Source of the DNA: Campylobacter subantarcticus LMG 24377
GTDB lineage: Bacteria > Campylobacterota > Campylobacteria > Campylobacterales > Campylobacteraceae
Length of the DNA stretch: 64,000 nt
NCBI RefSeq assembly: GCF_000816305.1
Contig: NZ_CP007773.1
Span: 186,001 to 250,000 of the forward strand
Direction of reading: 5' to 3'
The notes beneath the pieces are model-generated. The model saw only the letters and a list, made by a program, of their open reading frames with translations. It was not told where the DNA came from and did not search any database. Positions within the stretch are counted from its first letter, which is position 1, and the number at the start of each line of letters is the position of its first letter. The translations under genes and the position numbers were made by a program. Below are positions 44,328 to 53,609 of the stretch, in pieces.

Positions 44328-45270
44328 GCTCTTTTGTGTCAATGTTTTTTATATATAAATATGCTCTTAAGAGTTTAGGAATTTTTGCTTTTCTATAAAT
44401 TTCTTTCAAGTCTTTTGGTATTTTTTCACAACTTACAAAAGGAAAAATCAAAACTTTTTCTTGCATATAAACAATGCCTATTTTATGTGAAATTACCCCA
44501 TCACCTTTTAATGCTTCTTGCCTTTGTTTAGCACTTAAAAGCACTCCGAGTTTCTTAAAGCATTTTGCGATTAAGCTTTCATCTTTATGGGTAATGTAGA
44601 TATTTTTAAATTCGTAAATATCTTCTTCTTTTAAATCTTTTTCAAGGTAGGTAAAACTTTTTTTGACCCCATTTGGATAAAGCTTTAAAAACTCATTTGC
44701 AAAATTTTTGCGTATAAAATTTCTAAAATATCTTTCATCATCATTACTCTCATCATGAAAATAGCTGATATTACTTTCTTTTAGATAGTTTGAAATTTCT
44801 TCTTTTGGGGTTTGAAGCAAGGGTCTTATAATGGTAAAATGTTTTCTTTTTTCAATATCTTTAAAACCAAGTAATTCTCTAAACCCTGCGCCTTTGGAAA
44901 ATTGCATTAAGAACCATTCTAGTTTATCATTTAAATGATGAGCTAGTAAAAGATTGTCATAGCAATGGCTTTGACAAAGTTCTTCAAAAAACTCATAACG
45001 CAAAGCTCTTGCATGTGCTTCGAAATTTTTAGTTATTTTGGGTGCGGTTTTGATATAAATTTTTTTATGAAAACGCTTGGCTAGTTCCTTAGCACTTTGC
45101 TCTTCTTTATCACTATTTTTACGAGTTTTATAGTTTATAAAAGCAAGATCAAAATCTATGTTTTTTTCTAAAAGCATGAAAAACAAAGCACTAGAATCAC
45201 TCCCGTGAGAAAATGCTAAAAGATTTTTCCCCTGCTTTAAATGATTTAAGTATTTGTTATCAATCATCAA
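44308..45270 (-). CDS. tilS: tRNA(Ile)-lysidine synthetase
   Basis: Attaches lysine to C34 of the CAU-anticodon tRNA-Ile so that it reads AUA. The N-type ATP pyrophosphatase loop is [17 protein letters not shown] (family SGGxDS, first Gly pair altered to SHGSDS) near residue 20. Lysine- and tRNA-contact segments [20 protein letters not shown] and [11 protein letters not shown] follow. At 320 residues it is the short epsilonproteobacterial form lacking the extended C-terminal domain of E. coli TilS. Overlaps rimO by 11 bases. Confidence 0.93.
   Translation of the reverse strand: MMIDNKYLNHLKQGKNLLAFSHGSDSSALFFMLLEKNIDFDLAFINYKTRKNSDKEEQSAKELAKRFHKKIYIKTAPKITKNFEAHARALRYEFFEELCQSHCYDNLLLAHHLNDKLEWFLMQFSKGAGFRELLGFKDIEKRKHFTIIRPLLQTPKEEISNYLKESNISYFHDESNDDERYFRNFIRKNFANEFLKLYPNGVKKSFTYLEKDLKEEDIYEFKNIYITHKDESLIAKCFKKLGVLLSAKQRQEALKGDGVISHKIGIVYMQEKVLIFPFVSCEKIPKDLKEIYRKAKIPKLLRAYLYIKNIDTKELIQALL
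44309..44338. terminator. 13-bp stem-loop holding both convergent stop codons
   Basis: CACAAAAGAGCTT and AAGCTCTTTTGTG pair perfectly around GTAT. The phosphohexomutase TAA and the tilS stop both lie within the structure, so one hairpin serves both convergent genes. Confidence 0.6.
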
Positions 45271-46576
45271 GCTTTCTTAAGGCTTTTGCAATGAGTTTTT
45301 TGTCTAAGCTCTGCGTGATTTCACACTCATAAAGCTCGCCCATTTCTAAATTTCCACAATCACTTTCATTAATGAGAATTTCTCCATCTATATTTCTATC
45401 CCAACGCAAGTCTTTTGCACCGATGAAAAATTCTCCTTCAGAGCTTTGACCTTCACAAAATGCTAAAGTTTTTTTGCCAACTTGTTGGTTGAAGCTTTTT
45501 TCTATGCACTCATCAACGATTTTTTCTATAGTTTTTAACCTTGCATTGATGATTTTATTTGGAATTTGCTCCATGTCAAAAGCTGCAGTATCTTCTTCTT
45601 TAGAATATGCAAAAACACTAATTCTATCAAAACCAAATTCTTTGATAAAGGTGCATAATTCTTCAAAGTCCTCATCGCTTTCTCCGGGGTGACCCACGAT
45701 AAAACCTGTACGCAAAAAAGAATTTGGTGCTTGCTTCATTAAATTTAAAAGTTCGATTAATTTAGCTTTATTGGCTCCACGCTTCATGATTTTAAGCATA
45801 TTGTCGCTAATGTGTTGCAAAGGCATGTCAAAATAATTTACAAAAACTTTTGATTGGATGATCTTTTCTATCACTTCTTTGCTAATACTTGTTGGATATA
45901 GGTATAAAATTCTAGCAGATTTTACACCTTGGATATTTTCTACGGCTTCAATGAGTTTTAAAAGTCCATCTTTTTGACCTTGATCAAACAAATATGAACT
46001 TGTATCTTGAGCGATAAAAGAAAAGTCTTTATAGCCTTTTTTAACAAGTTCTTTTACTTCATTTATAATGCTTTCTAAGCTTCTTGACTTGAGTTTTCCT
46101 TTAAAGCTTGGTATAGCACAAAATGAACATTTTTGATTACAGCCTTCAGCTATTTTGATAAAGGCGTGATAGTTAGAGCCTGTGATCACGCGATTAGTAT
46201 TTTTATCTTGTAAGTAAGTAGAATTAGAAAAAAGATTAGTTTTTTTAAGTATCATCTCATCAATTTTTTCATAATCTCCCACACCGGTAAAAAGATCAAC
46301 TTCAGGAAGTTCTTTCATCAATTCTTCGCGGTAGCGTTGCATTAAGCAGCCTGTTACAACTAGCAATGAGTCTTTTTTTCTTTGCTCGTGTAGGTCTAAA
46401 ATCGCATTTATACTTTCTTTTTTTGCACTATCGATAAAGCCACAAGTGTTAACAATCAAAACATCGGCTATACTTGGCTCATCACAAATTTCATAATCAC
46501 TCAATCTTCCAAGCATGATTTCACTATCAACTAAATTTTTATTACAACCTAAAGACATTAAAAAAAGTTTTGGCAT
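45260..46576 (-). CDS. rimO: Ribosomal protein S12 methylthiotransferase
   Basis: Radical-SAM enzyme that adds a methylthio group to an Asp of ribosomal protein S12. N-terminal UPF0004 domain with its cluster cysteines ([23 protein letters not shown]), the radical SAM triad CNQKCSFC near residue 150, and a C-terminal TRAM domain. The start [11 protein letters not shown] at 46576 is preferred; an in-frame ATG at 46585 adds three residues. It overlaps tilS; upstream lies the acyl-ligase operon. Confidence 0.94.
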   Translation of the reverse strand: MPKLFLMSLGCNKNLVDSEIMLGRLSDYEICDEPSIADVLIVNTCGFIDSAKKESINAILDLHEQRKKDSLLVVTGCLMQRYREELMKELPEVDLFTGVGDYEKIDEMILKKTNLFSNSTYLQDKNTNRVITGSNYHAFIKIAEGCNQKCSFCAIPSFKGKLKSRSLESIINEVKELVKKGYKDFSFIAQDTSSYLFDQGQKDGLLKLIEAVENIQGVKSARILYLYPTSISKEVIEKIIQSKVFVNYFDMPLQHISDNMLKIMKRGANKAKLIELLNLMKQAPNSFLRTGFIVGHPGESDEDFEELCTFIKEFGFDRISVFAYSKEEDTAAFDMEQIPNKIINARLKTIEKIVDECIEKSFNQQVGKKTLAFCEGQSSEGEFFIGAKDLRWDRNIDGEILINESDCGNLEMGELYECEITQSLDKKLIAKALRKLDD

Positions 46577-46615
46577 ATTTCTCACTTTAAATATTTTATA
46601 ATTTGCTTTAAGAAA

Positions 46616-47953
46616 TTATATCCTTATTTTTTTAAATCTCTCGCTAATTTCTAGTTTTTGAACAATTTCTACTTTAGTTGGTATTTTATAACTAGCTAAT
46701 TTATCTTTACAAAATATTCTTATATTTTTTTTAGCTTCTAGTGCAGTAAAGATTTCATTTTCTTCTAATATAATTTTTGCGCAAACACTTTGACCTGTTA
46801 GAGGGTTATTTTGTCCATAAACTAAACAATCTTGTATAAAAGGCAGTTGTATTAACACACTTTCTACCTCTTGAGGTAAAACTTTTTCCCCGCCAACATT
46901 GATGATTTCTTTGTTTCTTCCGATAATTTTAATATATTCTTCACCATTTTCATTGATGACTTCAACTAAATCACCAGTAGCAAAATACCCATCATCTGTA
47001 AAAACAGAATTATCTGCATTTAGATAGCCCAAACTTTGCATACTGCTTTTTAAAAAAAGTTCGTTATTAATAATTTTATATGCTATATTTTCTAACTTAA
47101 TATAGTTTCCAAAACTTTTTGTCTGAGCAATACCCACCTCACTTGTACCAAAGGTTTGGTGGAATTTAACTTTTGGAAAAGTTTGTTTTAATTTCGCTAG
47201 CAAAGTTTCTGACATCCTTTCTGTGCCATAGCTAATAACCTTTAAAGAATTTAAGTTGTATTTTTCAACCACATTTGCTACCAACATTAAACTAAGCAAA
47301 GAAGGTGAAGCAGGCAAAAGTGAAATTTGATATTTTTCTATGGCTTGGGCTAGAGCTTCGATATTTTTTCTTTCCTTTATAGCAATTGCACAAGCATTCA
47401 TACTAAGGCAGTTAAATAAAGTATTCAAACCACCTATATGATCAAACATTAAAAACAATAATATATTAAGTTTTTTTGTTTTTTTATTGAGATAAACATT
47501 TAAAATTTTATCAAGATCATGTATCATAGCCTTAGGTTTACCAGTGCTACCACTAGAAAATAAAATTAATCCAGGTTTATTAGTATCTATGAGTTTTTGG
47601 ATTAATTCATGATTATTGTGATGTTCTTTCTGTAACTCATATTGGCTGTTTTTAAATAAAATATCACAATTAATTTCAGCAAGTTTATTGTCAATCTCAC
47701 TTTCATTGATAAATGGAACGATTATTTTATTTAGCTCAATACACGCTAAAAATAGACTAATGCTTTCAAAATCATAATCACCCACAATACCTACAATATC
47801 TATGTTTTTAAGATCTGCTAACATGCTGATTTTATTAATTACATTATTGTATAAATCATTGTAGGTGTATTTTTGTGCTTCATAAATTAAAGCATATTGT
47901 TCTTGATTAGTGTTGAAAATTTTATTCAAAAAAGCATTTTTAAATTCAGCCAT
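46616..47953 (-). CDS. AMP-dependent acyl/aryl ligase
   Basis: An ANL-superfamily enzyme that activates a carboxylic acid as acyl-AMP. Core motifs are visible: ILFSSGSTGKPKAMIHD (A3/P-loop, near residue 135), QTFGTSEVG (A5), YFATGDLVE (A7) and GRNKEIINVGGEKVLPQEVE (A8). The last motif reads ERFKKIRI in place of the usual GKxxR pattern, with Lys kept. At 445 residues it is shorter than acyl-CoA synthetases. With an ACP and an SDR in the same operon (overlap of eight bases with the SDR gene) it is inferred to load a dedicated ACP; the acid is unknown. Confidence 0.85.
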   Translation of the reverse strand: MAEFKNAFLNKIFNTNQEQYALIYEAQKYTYNDLYNNVINKISMLADLKNIDIVGIVGDYDFESISLFLACIELNKIIVPFINESEIDNKLAEINCDILFKNSQYELQKEHHNNHELIQKLIDTNKPGLILFSSGSTGKPKAMIHDLDKILNVYLNKKTKKLNILLFLMFDHIGGLNTLFNCLSMNACAIAIKERKNIEALAQAIEKYQISLLPASPSLLSLMLVANVVEKYNLNSLKVISYGTERMSETLLAKLKQTFPKVKFHQTFGTSEVGIAQTKSFGNYIKLENIAYKIINNELFLKSSMQSLGYLNADNSVFTDDGYFATGDLVEVINENGEEYIKIIGRNKEIINVGGEKVLPQEVESVLIQLPFIQDCLVYGQNNPLTGQSVCAKIILEENEIFTALEAKKNIRIFCKDKLASYKIPTKVEIVQKLEISERFKKIRI

Positions 47954-48668
47954 TTACCCCACCTAAATACACAATTTGACCTGTTATAAAATCACTTTTT
48001 TCATGAATAAAAAAATCAACCACATTGGCAACATCTTGAAAATTACCAAATCGTTTTATAGCTTGCTTATTAAGCAAATCTTGTATTTTATCTTTTGGGA
48101 CATTTTTAATTAAATCAGTTGGTACAGGAGTAGGCCCTATAGCATTGCAAGTAATGCCAAATGAACCTAATTCTTTAGCACAAACTTGAGTTAAATTACA
48201 AATCGCTGCTTTTGAAGCAGCATATATAGCTTCTCCTTCCAACCTTAAAGCAACTGCAACAGTAGAAAAATTCACAATCCTATAAGGCATAGCAACTTGC
48301 TCTTTTTTATAAGTTTGACTCATGATCTTTGAAACTTCTCTTATAAACAAAAAACTACCATAGACATTAGTTTTAAAAATATTATCTAAACTTTTAAACG
48401 GGGTTGTTAGGGTGTGATTCATTGAGGCAATACCCGCATTATTAATTAAAATATCGATTTTCCCAAATTCTTTTTTTATGCTTTTTGCCATAGAAACTAC
48501 AGCTTTTTCATCACAAACATCTAATTCAAAATGTCTGTAATTTTTATGATCTATGCTTGCTTTGCCTCTTGAACAACCACAAACTATATGATTTTGTTTT
48601 AAGTAATATTCACTTAATTCTTTACCTATGCCTTTTCTAGTTCCTGTGATAATGATGATTTTTTGCAT
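47946..48668 (-). CDS. Short-chain dehydrogenase/reductase (FabG-like)
   Basis: A 240-residue SDR with the NADP-binding TGTRKGIGKELSEYY (residues 8-22), NNAGIAS, the catalytic Ser of NFSTVAVAL and the YAASKAA Tyr-Lys pair near residue 155. A FabG-like 3-oxoacyl-ACP reductase role is suggested by the ACP gene upstream (sharing one base) and the acyl ligase downstream; it could instead act on a sugar. The chromosome has a separate, more canonical fabG at 61153. Confidence 0.86.
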   Translation of the reverse strand: MQKIIIITGTRKGIGKELSEYYLKQNHIVCGCSRGKASIDHKNYRHFELDVCDEKAVVSMAKSIKKEFGKIDILINNAGIASMNHTLTTPFKSLDNIFKTNVYGSFLFIREVSKIMSQTYKKEQVAMPYRIVNFSTVAVALRLEGEAIYAASKAAICNLTQVCAKELGSFGITCNAIGPTPVPTDLIKNVPKDKIQDLLNKQAIKRFGNFQDVANVVDFFIHEKSDFITGQIVYLGGVNG

Positions 48669-48967
48669 TATTCTTGCTCTTGGAGTTTTTTTACTATATA
48701 CTCAGTTAGGCTTTCTACATCTTTAAATGGAGAGTTTCTAGCACTCATCATTTTTTCATCTGCTAGAATAACCTCTTTATCAAATTCTTCACTTAGAAGT
48801 TCTTCTAGATCAGCAACCAAGCTAACTAGGGCTAGAGAGTCTAGACAACCTCCAAAGCCATTATATAGTTTTGTATTTTCATTTGCCGTTTTTAATTCTT
48901 CTACTTCATATTCATCTGCTGTTGATTGGAGTGTTTGTATGATACGTTCTTGTATTTTATTTTTCAT
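48668..48967 (-). CDS. Acyl carrier protein
   Basis: A 99-residue carrier protein. The phosphopantetheine attachment serine is in the LDSLALVSLVADLEELLSEE segment (residues about 46-64), with the DSL pattern intact. A helical charged N-terminal extension of about 30 residues precedes the fold and is longer than in housekeeping AcpP. It heads the operon acp, SDR, acyl ligase and is divergent from the SGNH-like gene. AcpS at 61904 could charge it. Confidence 0.88.
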   Translation of the reverse strand: MKNKIQERIIQTLQSTADEYEVEELKTANENTKLYNGFGGCLDSLALVSLVADLEELLSEEFDKEVILADEKMMSARNSPFKDVESLTEYIVKKLQEQE

Positions 48968-49001
48968 TAATGTTATACCTTGCCTAGTAATTTTTATTTT
49001 T

Positions 49002-49020
49002 ATTATAGCAAAAATATAAT
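49002..49020. promoter_or_regulatory. Back-to-back divergent promoters of the acyl operon and the SGNH gene
   Basis: On the minus strand TGCTATAAT (49002-49010) is an extended -10 pointing into the acp operon. On the plus strand TATAAT (49015-49020) points into the SGNH-like gene, 34 bases before its ATG. The two elements are five bases apart, so the two transcripts probably compete or are co-regulated. Confidence 0.55.
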
Positions 49021-49053
49021 AAAATATTCATTAAAAATTTAGTTGGAGCATTT

Positions 49054-50823
49054 ATGTTGAAAAAAAAGTACAAAATTTTAATAATGGGGGCGAGCAATTC
49101 TATTCTACCTGGAGGGCTTAGAGCTGGGCTATCTCAGGAAAATATTGATTTTGATAATTTATCTATCGGTGGTTCGATCGCTTCTAGTAAAATTTACACA
49201 ATATTGAAATACAAACAACGTATAAAAGAAGCGGACTTAGTGGTTTTGGAATGTAATTTAGCGGATGTTGATAGGGTTATATTTGATGATATTAGTTTTG
49301 AAGAGTGTATTAGAAATACTTGTTGGTTATATGAAGAATTGTATAAAATTAACAAAAGAATTTTAAATTTATTACTAGTAAATACTCGTAAAAATGAAAT
49401 TGAAAAATATATAAGAAATATTCACAAGCTATTGTGTAATAAATATGGTTTTAATAGTATTGATATACACAACTATTACGAAAAACATGAAATTTTAAAT
49501 TTCTTTTCATCGCATCCAGATCCGGTTCATCAAATTCATACTATTATGTATAATCTTGGAAAAAATATTGTAGATAATATTCTGTATTTTAAATATTCTA
49601 AAGATAATATAAAAACAGATAATCCTAATTTTATATATTTGACCCCTGAAAAACTTGAGCAATTTGGAAATAATTTAAAGCACACATTAAGAAAACATGT
49701 ATTGTTTCAAGAATGCGATGTATATAGAATAGATAAAGATGTTAAGATAAAATTCCCAAATAAATATGAAAATTATATTTTAATAGGTATGCACACATAT
49801 AATGAGGAGTTTAAGATAAGAAATTGGACAAAGAAAAGACAAAGCTATGGAAATGTTGTTATTTCTAATGCTAAATATCGTGTTGTAAAGGCAGCAGCAT
49901 GTTTTAATACGTTTTTGGATATAAAAAAACATTTTGTGATTGATAGGGATACTTACATTAAATTTAGTATGGATGAGTCTGCAACTGAAAATTCGTTTAT
50001 GGTTGTATTTTCTGAGAATAAAAAAAGTACACTAAACTACGTGGACATCTCAGCCTTTCTTCTAGCTGATCAAAATGGAAAATTTGATTTTAGTGAAGAA
50101 ATTGAACTTATACAAAATGAGAATATTGAGGTTGATAGTGAATATGATTTTACTCATTTAGTTCCCCCAGTAGAAGACTATAAAACTGCTATAGAAGAAT
50201 ATAATATTAGAATGGATCCAATTAAATTACAGCCTTTGCAAAATCAAATAAGTATACTAAATTCTACAATTTCTTCATTAGAACAAAACAAGATTCAATT
50301 ATCTCAAGAAAAAGATAAAATTCAGCAAGATAATATTGTCTTAAAACAAACTTTAAATTCCCTACCCATAAAAAAACAACAACTTGAAATTTCTAATTTA
50401 GAACAAGATTTAATCAATAAAAAACTACAAACAAAACAATTATCAAAAAAACTCGGTGTTAAAATGAATGATTTTATGCCTAAAATAACTATGATTAGCC
50501 CAAGCTCAGCCAAAGCAAGAATTCAAAACCAACTTTCTTATAAACTAGGTCAAGCTATGATAGTTAATTCTAAATCTATACTAGGTTATATAAGAATGCC
50601 TTTTGTGCTATCATATATATATGATAGATATAAACAAGAACAAAAAATCTATCAAGAAAAAATAAAAAAAGATCCCTCATTAGCATTACCCCCATTAGAA
50701 AGCTATCCTGATTATAAAGAAGCTTTAAAAGAAAAAGAATGTTTAACTTATAAACTAGGAGAGGCTCTTATACAAGCTAATAAAACTTGGTATGGGGGGG
50801 GGGTATATCAAATTGCTATTTGA
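49054..50823 (+). CDS. SGNH-hydrolase-like protein with phase-variable C-terminus (copy 1)
   Basis: 589 residues. The N-terminal domain (about 1-180) has the SGNH order: block I GASNS near residue 12, SIGG (block II), ECNLADVD (block III, weak) and DPVH (DxxH, near residues 156-159). A mixed region follows to 385, then a coiled coil (about 390-470, Gln/Lys/Leu-rich) and a helical C-terminal domain. The last domain is encoded by a 488-bp segment identical by eye to copy 2. A G10 tract (50794-50803) puts translation into a frame ending in YQIAI; with G9 it would read on to a stop at 50858 with [13 protein letters not shown]. Divergent from the acyl operon. Substrate unknown; glycan de-O-acylation or O-acyl transfer is a guess. 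Confidence 0.7.
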   Translation: MLKKKYKILIMGASNSILPGGLRAGLSQENIDFDNLSIGGSIASSKIYTILKYKQRIKEADLVVLECNLADVDRVIFDDISFEECIRNTCWLYEELYKINKRILNLLLVNTRKNEIEKYIRNIHKLLCNKYGFNSIDIHNYYEKHEILNFFSSHPDPVHQIHTIMYNLGKNIVDNILYFKYSKDNIKTDNPNFIYLTPEKLEQFGNNLKHTLRKHVLFQECDVYRIDKDVKIKFPNKYENYILIGMHTYNEEFKIRNWTKKRQSYGNVVISNAKYRVVKAAACFNTFLDIKKHFVIDRDTYIKFSMDESATENSFMVVFSENKKSTLNYVDISAFLLADQNGKFDFSEEIELIQNENIEVDSEYDFTHLVPPVEDYKTAIEEYNIRMDPIKLQPLQNQISILNSTISSLEQNKIQLSQEKDKIQQDNIVLKQTLNSLPIKKQQLEISNLEQDLINKKLQTKQLSKKLGVKMNDFMPKITMISPSSAKARIQNQLSYKLGQAMIVNSKSILGYIRMPFVLSYIYDRYKQEQKIYQEKIKKDPSLALPPLESYPDYKEALKEKECLTYKLGEALIQANKTWYGGGVYQIAI

Positions 50824-50841
50824 GATTAGGAAGTTGAAAAA
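50354..50841 (+). repeat. Long direct repeat, copy 1 (3' end of SGNH gene 1)
   Basis: Reads as identical to 54793-55279 apart from one G in the poly-G tract. The offset is 4439 bp before the tract and 4438 bp after it. It covers the end of the coiled coil, the C-terminal domain and the start of the alternative tails. Confidence 0.85.
50794..50803 (+). repeat. Poly-G tract (G10), contingency locus
   Basis: Ten consecutive G near the end of SGNH gene 1, by far the longest G run seen in this AT-rich window together with the G9 tract at 55233. Such tracts change length by slipped-strand mispairing in Campylobacter. Three tail frames are possible: the present one, a long tail with one G fewer, and a third ending in LRLGS. 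Confidence 0.88.
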
Positions 50842-50927
50842 GAAATTTAAGCAAAACTAATAATTTCTTTCTAATTTTTGCTAAAATTATAAGATTAAAT
50901 TATATCAAAATTAGAAAGAAAATTTTT

Positions 50928-52028
50928 ATGGATAATTACGAATACAGTGAACTTTTAAAAAAATTAAAAAACAAAGTTGGAAATATTGCTTCTATTATTA
51001 AGCCTGAAGAGATAAAAGCAAGGTTAAAAGAAATAGAAAATTTAGAAAACTCCTCTTCTTTTTGGAGTGATGTAAAGCAAGCAGGAGTTATAGGTAAAGA
51101 AAAAACTAAAATTTCAAATTTATTAAAAAACTACGAAAACGCTTTTAATGCTTTAAATGATGCTAGCGAGCTTTTTGATCTTGCTAATAGTGAAAATGAC
51201 TTAGATACCATAGAAGCTTTATTTGAAGATGCAAATAAACTAGAAGATCTCATTGTAAATCTTGAAATTTCTATGCTTTTAAGTGGAGAAAATGATGGTA
51301 AAAATGCCATAGTTTCTATTCATCCTGGAGCAGGTGGGACTGAGAGTAATGACTGGGCTAGCATGCTTTATAGAATGTATTTGAGATTTTGCGAAAGAGA
51401 GGGTTTTAAAGTAGAAACACTTGACTTTCAAGAAGGTGAAGAAGCAGGGCTTAAAGATGTAAGCTTTTTAGTAAAAGGCGAAAATGCCTATGGTTATTTA
51501 AAAGCTGAAAATGGCATTCATCGTTTGGTAAGAACTTCTCCATTTGATAGTGCAGGGCGTCGCCATACGAGTTTTTCTAGTGTGATGGTTTCACCTGAAC
51601 TTGATGATGATATAGAAATAGAAATTGAAGAAAAAGATATAAGGATTGATTATTATAGAGCAAGCGGGGCAGGTGGACAGCATGTTAATAAAACTGAATC
51701 AGCGGTGCGTATAACTCATATGCCAAGTGGTATAGTAGTGCAGTGCCAAAACGATAGAAGCCAACACAAAAACAAAGCCACAGCCTTTAAAATGCTAAAA
51801 TCACGCCTTTATGAGCTTGAGCTTATGAAACAACAAGACGAGGCTAATTCAAGCGAAAAAAGTGAGATAGGTTGGGGTCATCAAATCCGCTCTTATGTGC
51901 TTTTTCCTTATCAGCAGGTTAAAGATACACGTTCTAATGAAGCATTTTCACAGGTTGATAATATCTTAGATGGAGATATTAAAAAGATTATAGAAGGTGT
52001 TTTGATAGCACAAAAAGCACAAGATTAA
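50928..52028 (+). CDS. prfB: Peptide chain release factor 2
   Basis: RF2 ends translation at UAA and UGA. The SPF recognition tripeptide is in [10 protein letters not shown] near residue 205 and the catalytic GGQ in [16 protein letters not shown] near residue 248. The 366-residue frame is uninterrupted: there is no programmed +1 frameshift as in E. coli prfB. A likely -10, TGCTAAAAT, lies at 50879-50887. The gene sits between the two long direct repeats. Confidence 0.96.
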   Translation: MDNYEYSELLKKLKNKVGNIASIIKPEEIKARLKEIENLENSSSFWSDVKQAGVIGKEKTKISNLLKNYENAFNALNDASELFDLANSENDLDTIEALFEDANKLEDLIVNLEISMLLSGENDGKNAIVSIHPGAGGTESNDWASMLYRMYLRFCEREGFKVETLDFQEGEEAGLKDVSFLVKGENAYGYLKAENGIHRLVRTSPFDSAGRRHTSFSSVMVSPELDDDIEIEIEEKDIRIDYYRASGAGGQHVNKTESAVRITHMPSGIVVQCQNDRSQHKNKATAFKMLKSRLYELELMKQQDEANSSEKSEIGWGHQIRSYVLFPYQQVKDTRSNEAFSQVDNILDGDIKKIIEGVLIAQKAQD

Positions 52029-52047
52029 TACTACAAAAGGATATTAA

Positions 52048-52884
52048 ATGGAAAAAATTCTAGTCTGCGTGGATGTTTTAGAGCCTTGTAGGGAAAGTTT
52101 GTATTATGGGGTGTATTTAGCTAAAAAGTTAGATTTACCTTTAATGTTTTTATATACCATAGAACCAAATTTTACTAATGCGGAATTAGCTTGTAGTTTT
52201 GGCATAGGTGCTAGTGGGTGCGTGATTGAAGATTTGGTAGAAGAGCAAAGCCAAAAGAATGAAAATCTTTGCAAAAAAGGGCAAAGAATTTTAGAAGAAT
52301 TTTGTGCTTATGCAAAAGAACAAGGTGTAAAAGAATGCTTTAGTGTGCAAAGAGATGGAGACTTAGAAGAAGTTTTAAAAGAATACAATGATCAAATAAG
52401 GCTAGCTATAGCAGGTTTAAAAGGCGGAGGTAAGAAAAATAAAATAGGTATTCATACAGAAGAATTAGTAAGAGCTTTAAATGTGCCTATTTTGCTTGTA
52501 AATTCTGCTTTTAAAGAGATTAAAAGCGTGATGATGGCTTATGATGGGAGTAATTTGGCTAAAAAGGCCATAGAGCAAGCCATTAAAAGACCTATTTTTA
52601 AAGAAGCAAAGCGTTATGTAGTAAATGTTTCTAAAGATGAAAAAGCTTCTTGTGAGTTATTAGCTCAAGTAAGTCAAATTTTTAAAGAAGCAAATTTAAA
52701 TGTGCAAACTCAGCATTTAAATGGAGAGATTACTCAGGCTTTGTTTGATTTTGGTGAGCAAAATGATATAGATTTGTTGATTATGGGGGCTTATTCACAT
52801 CACTGGTTAAAAAGTATTTTATTTGGTAGTTTGACAAATGATATTTTAACTAAGGCTAAAAAACCTTTATTACTGATTCGCTAA
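52048..52884 (+). CDS. Universal stress protein with tandem Usp domains
   Basis: A 278-residue cytosolic protein with two UspA-type domains (about 1-145 and 155-278). The C-terminal domain has the ATP-binding pattern MGAYSHHWLKSILFGSLTND (G-x2-S/H-x9-G-S-x-T); the N-terminal one has a looser version (GLKGGGKKNKIGIHTEELVR) with the G pattern altered. It starts 19 bases after prfB and is probably co-transcribed. Stress role is by family only. Confidence 0.85.
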   Translation: MEKILVCVDVLEPCRESLYYGVYLAKKLDLPLMFLYTIEPNFTNAELACSFGIGASGCVIEDLVEEQSQKNENLCKKGQRILEEFCAYAKEQGVKECFSVQRDGDLEEVLKEYNDQIRLAIAGLKGGGKKNKIGIHTEELVRALNVPILLVNSAFKEIKSVMMAYDGSNLAKKAIEQAIKRPIFKEAKRYVVNVSKDEKASCELLAQVSQIFKEANLNVQTQHLNGEITQALFDFGEQNDIDLLIMGAYSHHWLKSILFGSLTNDILTKAKKPLLLIR

Positions 52885-52924
52885 TGTTGCACCATAGACT
52901 TTTAATTTATCACAAAAGCACCAA

Positions 52925-53539
52925 ATGATTTCTTTTTATTTGGACTTTGCTTGCTATGGTGTCTTTATTTTGTAGTTTTTATTTGATAAATTTACTATTT
53001 ATGTAACAAGTAAAATTACTTCTGAAATTTTATTTTTAACTTTAAATATTATTCTTATTATGTGGCTATAGCATTGATGGTTTTTTTGCTTATTAGTATT
53101 TAGTAGTAAGATTAATATTAAAAAAAATTTTTATTATTTTATATGTTTATGTTTTGATATGGTTTGTGTATGCGAATTTGTATTATTTTTCTTGTGATGT
53201 AGATAATTACAATAGAATGTTAATTGCTACTCAAAAAATAAAAGTCAAGACATTATAAATTTACAAGAAAAAGTTATAGAGGTGCAATTTCAAACCCCTA
53301 TAAGAGGAATTCATAATTTTTGGTCTTTGGACGATGAGTTAAAACCTCAAATTCAAAATAGAATAAAAGGTTTGGTTGATTGTTATTATTTTAGCGGAGT
53401 TACTATGCTTACCATAGGATTTGGCGATGTAACGCCTGTTAGTTTTTATTAAGATTATTTAGTGTATTTCAAGGGTTTTTTAGGGCAAATTATAGTAGTT
53501 ATAGCTATGGGAATTTGGATTAATAAAATAACAAAATAA
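52925..53539 (+). pseudogene. Remnant of a potassium-channel-like membrane protein
   Basis: No intact frame exists in this 713-bp gap, but protein pieces are visible. Near the start, MISFYLDFACYGVFIL is followed by a stop, and several further stops and frame changes occur. From about 53240 a frame runs QDIINLQEKVIEVQFQTPIR to VTMLTIGFGDVTPVSFY, with the K+ selectivity filter TIGFGD and a pore helix, then an in-frame TAA at 53450-53452, then a last membrane helix (GQIIVVIAMGIWINK) to 53539. It is a decayed two-TM ion channel. Identity rests on the filter motif and topology. Confidence 0.7.
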
Positions 53540-53609
53540 AATTATTGTATTTTAGTTTATTAGTTTTATATTTATAGGGCTAATTTGTTAATTAAATTTG
53601 AGGTGTGAT

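Noticed and set aside
50928-52028. Programmed +1 frameshift in prfB
   Set aside because: The 366-codon frame is continuous and no CTT-TGA-C type site is present near codon 25.
52885-53597. tRNA or small RNA gene in the 713-bp gap
   Set aside because: No cloverleaf or GTTC-type T-loop was found; the gap is explained by a channel pseudogene.
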